From CAWUEZ02 sp963921355 (GTDB lineage Bacteria > Pseudomonadota > Alphaproteobacteria > Thalassobaculales > Thalassobaculaceae), in the NCBI GenBank assembly GCA_963921355.3, contig OZ001190.1, positions 1,488,001 to 1,552,000 of the forward strand: a stretch of DNA of 64,000 nucleotides, read 5' to 3'. The position numbers and the translations under genes are program-made. This document shows, in pieces, positions 8,029 through 15,300 of the stretch. A model generated the notes under the pieces. The model saw only the letters and a list, made by a program, of their open reading frames with translations. It was not told where the DNA came from and made no database searches. Position 1 is the stretch's first letter, and each line of letters starts with the position of its first letter.

Positions 8029-8355
8029 GTGTACCTGGACGCCAACACCCACCCTGAAGCGCCGCTGTTCGGCGTGTACGACCTCGCCAACGGCTACTGG
8101 GTGCCGGCCGTGCAGCGCGTCGATACCGAACAGGGCCTGGCGATCTGCTACCTGGGCCGGGACTCCGCAGCTGATGCGCGGGCCCACGGCAATGGCCGGT
8201 TCCACGTAGCCGATGGCTGCGTGCTCTACGAACGGCCGGGCACCTTCGTGCTGGCCCTGGCGCCGGGTAGGCACAGGCCCCAGGGCTGGGACCCCCGCGC
8301 GCTCTGGCAGCTGGCCGAGACGCGGCGCCGGCCGCGGGAAGGGGTTCAGCAATGA
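8029..8355 (+). CDS. Hypothetical phage neck-region protein
   Basis: A 108-residue protein starting at GTG 8029, nine bases after the previous stop. Its stop overlaps the next ATG (ATGA at 8352-8355), so the two are translationally coupled. The sequence has aromatic-rich strands (LFGVYDLANGYWVPAVQRV) and a basic C-terminus. I do not recognise the family. Its position in the head-tail joining block suggests a structural or assembly role. Confidence 0.55.
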   Translation: MYLDANTHPEAPLFGVYDLANGYWVPAVQRVDTEQGLAICYLGRDSAADARAHGNGRFHVADGCVLYERPGTFVLALAPGRHRPQGWDPRALWQLAETRRRPREGVQQ

Positions 8356-8798
8356 CGTGGACATACACCGGCACGCCGGGCACGAGCACCGCGGAAGAAC
8401 GGCGGGATGCCGTGCGGGATCTCGTGGGCGATACGGACACCAGCGATCAGCAGAGCACGGATGAATCGATCGCGTTCGCGCTGGGCCAGACCCGCGACAA
8501 CGTGTTCGGCGCTGCCAGCATCATCTGCCGGCAGATCGCCGCCAAGTACGCGCGCCTGGTGGCTACCTCAGTGGATGGTGCCAGCCAGGCGTTGGGCGAA
8601 CGCCAGAAGCACTACAACGATCTGGCCCTGGATTACGCCAACCTGGCGAAGGAAGGCGCCGCCGGCATCCTGCCGACGCCGCACGATGGCCTGGTGAGCA
8701 CCACCGCTGAATCCGACATCGAGGCCGTGTTCAGCATCGGCATGCACGATCGCACGGATGGCGGCGTGACCACGCTTGAGGATCTGCAGGAAGAATGA
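8352..8798 (+). CDS. Putative head-tail connector (adaptor)
   Basis: A 148-residue, mostly helical protein. The N-terminal DAVRDLVGDTDTSDQQSTDESI and the long central helix (QTRDNVFGAASIICRQIAAKYA) match the general pattern of gp6-like adaptor proteins, which sit under the portal. It is coupled to the upstream gene by ATGA and overlaps the next start by four bases. The assignment rests on fold pattern and on gene order: capsid, connector, stopper, tail completion, tail terminator. Confidence 0.6.
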   Translation: MTWTYTGTPGTSTAEERRDAVRDLVGDTDTSDQQSTDESIAFALGQTRDNVFGAASIICRQIAAKYARLVATSVDGASQALGERQKHYNDLALDYANLAKEGAAGILPTPHDGLVSTTAESDIEAVFSIGMHDRTDGGVTTLEDLQEE

Positions 8799-9148
8799 GC
8801 CTCGATCCGAAGGTGTTTGCCGAACTGGGGCGCGGCGTCGGCCAGGCGGTCGATCTGCGCCAGGTGGCGCGCGGGACGTACGACGCCCAGACGGATGCGT
8901 TCACCGGCGACACGACGGCCACCACCCCAGTGCGGGCGATCATCCAGACGCGAACCCGCCGGTACGAGAACGGCCAGCTGGTGACGATCGAAGACCTGCG
9001 GGCGTTCATCGTGGGCGATGGCCTGGGCGTGGAGCCTGAAGAGGGTGATGTGCTGATCGACGGTGCGGACGAGTACCGGATCCTCACCAGCAAGGTGGTG
9101 AAGGCTGCCGGCCTGGTGGTCGGCTACAGCTGCACGCTGGAACAGTAG
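8795..9148 (+). CDS. Putative head-tail stopper / neck protein
   Basis: A 117-residue protein of small-barrel type. The pattern VRAIIQTRTRRYENGQLV, a GDGLGVEPEEGDVLI turn and then ADEYRILTSKVV is like head-closure or stopper proteins. It overlaps the connector stop by four bases and ends four bases before the tail-completion gene. The role is inferred from order and secondary-structure pattern. Confidence 0.55.
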   Translation: MSLDPKVFAELGRGVGQAVDLRQVARGTYDAQTDAFTGDTTATTPVRAIIQTRTRRYENGQLVTIEDLRAFIVGDGLGVEPEEGDVLIDGADEYRILTSKVVKAAGLVVGYSCTLEQ

Positions 9149-9152
9149 GCCC

Positions 9153-9542
9153 ATGGCCAAGGTGTCGTTCGACATCAGAGCCATCGAAAAATGGGTGGGC
9201 AAATCCAAGAAGCGGATGGTGCAAACCGCCCAGGAATCGACGGCTGAAGCCGGGGCCCGGGTGATCGAGCGCACGCCGGTGGATACAGCCTTCGCCCGGA
9301 ATAACTGGTTCCCGACGCTGAACGGGCAGTTCACGGCGGGCGGCGGCGGCGCGGTCGTCGCCAGCGTTTCCTTCAGCGGGATGAAGCTGGGCGATCGCCT
9401 GGGGCTGGTGAACAACACCGAATACATCGTGCCTCTGGAATACGGGGCCAGCGGCCAGGCGCCCGAAGGGATGGTTCGTGTGACCGCTGCCGAATGGCCG
9501 GTGATCGTTCGGGAAGTAGCGATGAGGATCGGCCGTGGCTGA
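9153..9542 (+). CDS. HK97 gp10-like tail completion protein
   Basis: A 129-residue protein. The long N-terminal helix, IERTPVDTAFARNNWF and the later YIVPLEYGASGQAPEGMV are typical of gp10/Z-like tail completion proteins, in which a TPVDTG-like turn and an LEYG motif are conserved. It would join tail to head at the neck. Its stop lies inside the next gene (overlap 9535-9542), as is usual for this operon. Confidence 0.68.
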   Translation: MAKVSFDIRAIEKWVGKSKKRMVQTAQESTAEAGARVIERTPVDTAFARNNWFPTLNGQFTAGGGGAVVASVSFSGMKLGDRLGLVNNTEYIVPLEYGASGQAPEGMVRVTAAEWPVIVREVAMRIGRG

Positions 9543-9930
9543 TTGGTTCCAGATCCGGGCGGATCTCCGCGCCACGCTGATGGCGATCGGCAGCCTGCCG
9601 ACCCAGTTCGCGCCCGAGAACCGGAAGTTCGATCCCGTGAACGGCGACCCGTTCGTGGAAGAAGCGATGATTCCCGTGCAGGAACGGCCGGCCGCCACGG
9701 GCACGATCGAGCAGCAGGGCATCTACCAGGTGACCCTCGTCTACCCGGTGCAATCGGGCACCAAGGTGCCGGAAGACATCATCGACGACATCCTGGCCGC
9801 GTTCCCGCCCGCGTCCAGCCACGGCGCCACCGTGCGCGTGGATCGGTCCGAACGGGGCCGGGCGTTCTTCGACGGGCCCTACTACCGGCTGCCGGTTTCG
9901 ATCCGGTGGCGGGCGTACTCCACCTACTAA
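9535..9930 (+). CDS. Tail terminator protein (DUF4128-like)
   Basis: A 131-residue protein starting at GTG 9535 and overlapping the upstream gene by eight bases. Motifs include FAPENRKFDPVNGDPFVE at the N-terminus and QQGIYQVTLVYPVQSGT in the middle. A YQV-type strand followed by a helix (IIDDILAAF) is characteristic of gpU/DUF4128 tail terminators, which cap the tail tube. It comes directly before the tail tube gene, the expected order in siphoviruses. Confidence 0.65.
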   Translation: MADWFQIRADLRATLMAIGSLPTQFAPENRKFDPVNGDPFVEEAMIPVQERPAATGTIEQQGIYQVTLVYPVQSGTKVPEDIIDDILAAFPPASSHGATVRVDRSERGRAFFDGPYYRLPVSIRWRAYSTY

Positions 9931-9976
9931 CCACCCAGCAGCGATGCCGCGCCGTGCGGCATGAAAGGAGGGCCAA

Positions 9977-11131
9977 ATGGCTATTGCCTCTGGCGCGAGC
10001 GTCGGCATTTCGTACGTCAAGGAAGTCACGCGGGACATCACCCCGGGCAGCCCGACCATGAAGGAGCTGCGGACGACCAGCCGAAACATCAACCCGGTTA
10101 AGGGCGGCCTGCAATCGAACGAGCGCCGTTCGAACCGCCAGGTGCAGGATTTCCGGCACGGCTTCCAGCAGGTGAACGGCAGCCTGGTTTTCGAACTGGG
10201 CATGTCCGATTACGACGACATGATCGAAGGCGCGATGGGCAGCGCGCCGGTGGCCGGCGTGACGACCGGCACCACGTCGCTGGCCGCCGTGAACGGCAGC
10301 AGCCAGTTCACCCGTGCCGCGGGGTCGTTCGTGACGGACGGGTTCAAGCAGGGTGATTGGATCACCACCACCGCCATGAGCCAGACCACCACCTACTTCA
10401 TGATCACGGCGGTGACGGCCACGGCGTTGACCGTAACGCCCGCGCCGGCTGATCACACGGCGGCCGCTGCCGAGGCGATCGCGGTGCAGGGCCGTACGTT
10501 CGACATCGGCAGCACGCTGACGACGTTTACGTTCGAACGCCGGTTCACGGACATCACCCAGTTTCAGCCGTTCCGCGGCTGCGCGATCAACAGCATGTCC
10601 GTCTCGGTTCAGCCCGAGCAGATCGTGACCACCACGCTGGACATCCTGGGCATGTCGTTCGGGAAGCTGAATGGCGTAAGCCTGGGCGCACCCAGCGCCG
10701 CCACGTACACCAGCCCGTTCAGCGCGTTCGATGGCGGGTTGTTCGTGAACGGCCAGGAAATCGCGGTCGTCACCGGCATCGATTTCAACCTTCAGAACGG
10801 CCGAGCGCTCCAGCCGGTGGTGGGGCGTACCACCAGCCCGGATGTTTTCGAAGGTACGGCCACGATCACCGGCACCGTGAACTTCCTTCTGCAGGATGCC
10901 ACGGTGATCGGCTACTTCGAGGACGAGACCGAAATCGATCTGGCGCTGCGCCTGGATGAACTTGGCGACGCCGCCGATTTCCACGCCCTGTACCTGCCGC
11001 GGATCAAGCTGAACGCGGGTGATATGGACCCGCCGCAGGAAGGCCCGATCGTGGCGACCGCGCCGTTCCAGGCGCTGTACGACGCCACGAACGACACCAC
11101 GCTGCGCTGGCAGATCGCCAACGCCTCCTAA
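9977..11131 (+). CDS. Major tail tube protein
   Basis: A 384-residue protein that would build the tail tube. It has the N-terminal pattern of tail tube proteins (GISYVKEVTRDITPGSPTMK and a following NINPVKGG), a long beta-rich body with FTFERRFTDITQFQPF, and a C-terminal domain (DEPTxIDLALRL-like) before the end. An AAAGGAGGG Shine-Dalgarno sequence precedes ATG 9977 and a hairpin terminator follows, fitting the high copy number of tube subunits. Strands around GTTSLAAVNGSSQFT suggest an inserted Ig- or CBM-like surface domain. Confidence 0.78.
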   Translation: MAIASGASVGISYVKEVTRDITPGSPTMKELRTTSRNINPVKGGLQSNERRSNRQVQDFRHGFQQVNGSLVFELGMSDYDDMIEGAMGSAPVAGVTTGTTSLAAVNGSSQFTRAAGSFVTDGFKQGDWITTTAMSQTTTYFMITAVTATALTVTPAPADHTAAAAEAIAVQGRTFDIGSTLTTFTFERRFTDITQFQPFRGCAINSMSVSVQPEQIVTTTLDILGMSFGKLNGVSLGAPSAATYTSPFSAFDGGLFVNGQEIAVVTGIDFNLQNGRALQPVVGRTTSPDVFEGTATITGTVNFLLQDATVIGYFEDETEIDLALRLDELGDAADFHALYLPRIKLNAGDMDPPQEGPIVATAPFQALYDATNDTTLRWQIANAS

Positions 11132-11139
11132 CCGTTGAG

Positions 11140-11168
11140 CGCCCCGGCCGAGCACCGGGGCGTTCTTC
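11140..11168 (+). terminator. Terminator after tail tube gene
   Basis: CGCCCCGG (11140-11147) pairs with CCGGGGCG (11155-11162) around a seven-base loop, followed by the short T-rich TTCTTCC. It probably attenuates transcription between tube and chaperone genes. Confidence 0.6.
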
Positions 11169-11278
11169 CGTCCTGACCAGATGAACAACGGAACGGTGCC
11201 CGGGCGCCGGGGGGCGTGTTGGTCAGGCACGCCCCCCACTGCCCTAAACTGACCAACCCTGACCGAAAGGCCAAGAAC

Positions 11279-11698
11279 ATGAACCAGACTCTGGATCTTG
11301 CATCCCTCAAGACGTCCGATGGGGAAGCCAGCCTGCCGCTGCCGCTCGAGCTCCCGAACGGCGAAACGCTTGCCGGTACCGATGGCCAGCCTGTCACGCT
11401 TCAGATCATCTCCGTGGATGATCCCCGGTACCTGAAGACCCAGCGGCGGATCATCGACGAACAGCTGACGAAGTCGAAGCGCAAGCGCGGTGCGCAGATG
11501 AACGCCGCTGAACTGGCGCGGCAAAACGTGCGCCTGGTGGCGGCAGCCGTCGTCGGCTGGTCGAACAACTTCGTCGTTTCCGGGGAGCCGTTCGCGTATT
11601 CGGCCGAGAACGCCGAACGGATGATGGAAGATTGGCCGTTCATCCGTGAACAGGTGGATGAAGCCATCAACGACCGCGCCCGTTTTTTCAAGGGCTGA
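11279..11698 (+). CDS. Tail assembly chaperone, short form (gpG-like)
   Basis: A 139-residue protein read in the normal frame. It has an N-terminal beta part (SLPLPLELPNGETLAGT), a basic helix (KTQRRIIDEQLTKSKRKRG) and a helical C-terminus (ENAERMMEDWPFIREQVD). It lies between tail tube and tape measure genes, where lambda-like phages encode gpG. ATG 11279 follows CGAAAGG. The zero-frame stop is at 11696-11698, just after the slippery heptamer TTTTTTC, so most ribosomes make this form and some shift to make the longer GT form. It is thought to coat the tape measure during tail assembly. Confidence 0.8.
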   Translation: MNQTLDLASLKTSDGEASLPLPLELPNGETLAGTDGQPVTLQIISVDDPRYLKTQRRIIDEQLTKSKRKRGAQMNAAELARQNVRLVAAAVVGWSNNFVVSGEPFAYSAENAERMMEDWPFIREQVDEAINDRARFFKG

Positions 11699-12105
11699 TC
11701 GGGGAACTTCTGGATTACGCCCGCTGGTACTTCGAGCGGGCGCTATCTGACGCCGGCGGGCCTTCGTCTGATTCTGCGCACCTGCGGCAGGCGGCGAAGG
11801 CCCGCGGCTTGGATCTGGATGTGGGGGAGCCGGAACCGGATCACCCGGATCTGGTCATTCACATCTGGGCCTGGTTCCTCGATCTGCACGCGGCCCGCGC
11901 CGGTGGCGGCATGGGCCCATCCGGGATCACCTACGAAGCGATCCTGGCCTACCAGCAGGTTACTGGCACGATCATCCGGCCGTGGGAGGCCCGGGCGATC
12001 AAGGCCATTGATGGCGAATACCTGGCGATCGTTGCCGAGACCCAGGAAGAACGCCGGAAGCGCAGGGAGCGGGAACGCCGCGCCCAGGCGCCTGCGCGCC
12101 GCTAG
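11279..12105 (+). CDS. Tail assembly chaperone, frameshifted form (gpGT-like)
   Basis: Read as join(11279..11689,11689..12105), giving 275 residues. The -1 shift on TTTTTTC bypasses the TGA at 11696 and continues as FFQGLIGELLDYARWYFERA, with no further stop until 12103. The T part contains HPDLVIHIWAWFLDLHAAR and YEAILAYQQVTGTIIRPWEA and ends in a very basic tail (EERRKRRERERRAQAPARR). The only initiation codon in the T frame, ATG 11809, lies deep inside and lacks a good ribosome site, which supports translation by frameshifting. In known phages the GT form recruits tail tube subunits. Confidence 0.78.
11683..11689 (+). promoter_or_regulatory. -1 ribosomal frameshift slippery heptamer T TTT TTC
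   Basis: Zero-frame codons CGT TTT TTC form the X XXY YYZ heptamer TTTTTTC. Slipping one base back keeps both tRNAs on TTT codons. The zero-frame stop follows after two sense codons, and the -1 frame stays open for 138 codons. Confidence 0.82.
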
Positions 12106-12263
12106 GCGGTGATCGCGCAGTACCCGAGCAGGAACAGCAGTCCGATCGAAATGATGAAGCCCGGCCGGGAAAGGCGGGCGGCCCAGGGTACGTGGCCGCA
12201 CGCGGGGCACTTCATGGCCGTGTTGGCCATGGACTGGCCGCAGTTCGCACACCTCGCAGACAC
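12102..12263 (-). CDS. Zinc-ribbon plus single-TM microprotein on the opposite strand
   Basis: A 53-residue frame on the minus strand starting at GTG 12263, with GGAGG (12271-12275) seven bases upstream. The N-terminal half has two cysteine pairs (CANC at about 5-8, CPAC at about 19-22), forming a zinc ribbon. The C-terminal half is one hydrophobic helix (FIISIGLLFLLGYCAI). Its stop overlaps the stop of the rightward chaperone gene, so it sits neatly in the gap between chaperone and tape measure, pointing against the late operon. It could be a membrane-anchored lysogenic-conversion or regulatory peptide; function unknown. Confidence 0.55.
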   Translation of the reverse strand: MSARCANCGQSMANTAMKCPACGHVPWAARLSRPGFIISIGLLFLLGYCAITA

Positions 12264-12333
12264 CTAAACACCTCCGTCTATCAGCCCTTTGACATGGGGG
12301 GCCGGTCGGGGGTCGCAAGGAGTGGCCCCACCG

Positions 12334-15300
12334 TTGACCGACCTTTCCAGACTGGGATTCGAAGTCGATACAGCCGACCTGCGCAAGGGGGCGCAGGATC
12401 TGGATCGATTCCGGCGCTCGTCCGATCAGGTCGTTCAATCGAACCGCCGGATCGAAACATCGATGTCCCGGCTGGAACGCCAGATGGGGACCGTCACTGG
12501 TGCCCTGAACCTGGTGAAGAACGCCCTGATCGCCTACGGGGCGGTGCGGATCGGCCAATCGATCACGAACACGGCGATCGCGTTCCAGAGGATGGAAACT
12601 ACCCTGCGGTTCGCCACCGGCAGCATGCAGGGGGCTACCCAGGAGATCCAATTCCTGCGAAAGGAATCGGAACGCCTGGGGCAGGATTTCCTTACCGCTG
12701 GCCGGGCGTACAGCAAGCTGGCGGCCGCCGGTTCCGCCCTGGGGCTTTCCACCACGGAGATCCGCAAGACGTTCACAGGCGTGAGCGCGGCGGCCACCGT
12801 GATGGGCCTTTCGGCGTTCGAAGCCGAAGGCGCGTTCAACGCCCTTCAGCAGATGCTGGCCAAAGGCAAGGTGCAGGCCGAAGAACTGCGCGGCCAGCTG
12901 GGTGAACGCATCCCGACCGCGATTGCTGATGGCGCGGCCGCCATGGGCATGTCCGTTCAGCAGCTTTCGAAGGCGCTGGATAACGGCGAAGTCGATGCCC
13001 GCAAGTTCGTAACCCGCCTTTCCGCCTACTGGGTGGAGAAGTTCGGGAACCAGATTCCGAAGGCCAGCGAGAACGCGAACATCGCGATCACGGACTTCGG
13101 GAACGCCGTTCAGGAAGTGCAGCTGGCGGTAGCCCGATCCGGGTTCCTTTCGGGGCTGACAGTCGGCCTGGAGAAGGTAGCCGGGCTGCTTACCGATCCC
13201 GGCGTGATCCAGGGTGCGCAGACGTTCGGCCGGGCCATTGGCGATGCCTTTGTGTTCATCGCGGAGAATGCCGAGACCGTGCTTCGGGTCTTCGCCGCGA
13301 TCGGCGGTGCCCTGAAGGGCGCGGCTGCCGGCGGCGCGTTCGGCCCGCAGGGCGCGCTTGTCGGCGCACTGGTCAGCGGTGCGGCCGGTGCTGGATCGCC
13401 CGAGATCTTCGAACTGATCATGGGCGGTGCGGAAGAAGCCGGCAGGTCCGTGGACGATCTCCGGGCCGAGATCCAAAGCCTGGAAATGGAGCTCACCGAA
13501 GCCGCGGCTACGCAGGAGGCGTTCGGCGACGCGGCGATCGGCGTTTCGTCCGATATTCTGCGCATCCAGGTGGCGCTGGCGCGGACCCGGGAAGAACTGG
13601 CCCAGATGGAATCCGCCATTGGCGATGGCGAATTCATGGATGCCATCGTGGGCAACGGCGGTGGCGGCATTGGCGGCGGCTCTGGCCCGGCAGCGGCTAC
13701 GATCGAGTACACCAAGGCCCAGGATACGGCCCTGGGCAAGCTGCAGCAGCAGGCGGCGCTGCTGAACGTCGTGGGCATCGCGCAGCGCAAGGTGACGGCG
13801 CTGATCGATACGGGATCGGCCAGCCTGGGCGACGCCATCAAGATCGCGCAGGGGCACATCACGTCCCTCACCAAGCGCCAGCAGCTGGTGCTGCAGCTGG
13901 TGGCGGCGATCGAGAAGGAAGAAGCCGCCCGGGCCAGGCGCATCGCGCTGATGGAGGCCGAGCAGGAAGAACAGGACGCGCTGGCCGATGCGGATGCCGC
14001 GGCCATCCAGGCGTCGGAAGATCAGCGTGTGGCGCTGACCACGCTGATGGCCGAAACCAAGCGTTCGGTCGAAGAGAACGAAAAGCTGGCTGAAGCCTAC
14101 GGGCAATCCACCCGTGAAGGCGACATCTACGCCCGCACGCTTGATCTGATGCGCCAGAACCAGCTGCTGAGTGCGTCGGCGGCGCGGGAAATGGCCACCG
14201 AACTCGTCGAGTCCGAGGAAAAGCTGCGCGCCATCCAGCAGGCGAACGCGGATCTGGAAGGGTTCTTCGATCAGACGTTCAACCGGATCGGCGAAGCGAT
14301 CACCCAGGCGTTCGCGACCGGCGAAATCAGCGCGATCAACTTCGGGGACATCGCCAAGGGTGTTCTGAGCGAGGTGACGCAGTTCGCGTTGAAGCTGGCG
14401 GTGATCAACCCGCTGAAGAACATGCTGGCCGGCGGTTCTGCGCTTCCGACGCTGGGGACTCTGTTCGGCGGTGCTGGCGGCGCCGCGGGCGCTGGCGCGG
14501 GAGGTGCCGGCGGGATCTTTGGATCGATCGCGAACATCGGCTCGTCCGCCTTCAGCGCGTTCTCTGGTGGGACGTCCAGCCTGGCGTCGTCATTCGCGCT
14601 TTCCGGTTTCGGGCAGACCATTGGGTTGTCTTCTGCCCCGGTTTTCGGGCTGGGTGCTTCCGCTGCGGGCGGGGTCGGCGCCGGTGCTGCTACAGCTGGT
14701 GCAGCCGGATCGTTGACTGCTGCTGGTTCGGCGCTTGTGGCGGCCGCCCCGTACATCGCGATCGCGGCTGCCGCCATTCCGTTGCTGATGGGCACCGGCC
14801 TGTTCGGCGGCTCCCCGTCTTCGGGCCCGGTCTCGATCGCCCACTTCGCGCCGTTCCATGACATCGATCCGATCGACTATCACGATCGGCCGTTTTCCGG
14901 GAACAACGGCGTATCGGATGCCCAGGCCGAACAGGCGATGCGGGGCATCACTGAAGCGATCATCGACATCCTGCAGCAGACCGCCGAGCGGTTCGATGCG
15001 ATCGTCGATAACACGCTGACGTTCCGGGTTGCCAACTACCAGAGCCCGGAAGGGGGCAATGCCGACGATCGGATTGCCGGCTACGAAGTCAACGCCTTCA
15101 TCCAGGACTCGGCCGAGCAGCGGATCGCGGAAGGGCTTTCCGAAGAACAGGCGATCTTCGAGGCCCTGAAGTTCGCGGTTCAGGAAGCCTTTACGTTCGA
15201 CAACGCCGCGCTGACCGAAGCGGCGATGAACACGGCCGCGACGACGACCGATGAACTGCTGGCTGATCTGGAGTTCGCGAAGGAACTTTCCGATCTGCGC

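Noticed and set aside
9940..9970. Small hairpin ATGCCGC/GCGGCAT before the tail tube gene
   Set aside because: Seven base pairs without T run, ending at the ribosome site; it may tune translation but is too short to call a terminator.
11743..14106. 787-codon minus-strand open frame opposite the chaperone and tape measure
   Set aside because: Arg/Gly/His-rich shadow composition and no start signal. The real minus-strand gene in this stretch is the much shorter 12102-12263 frame, which lies in a different frame.
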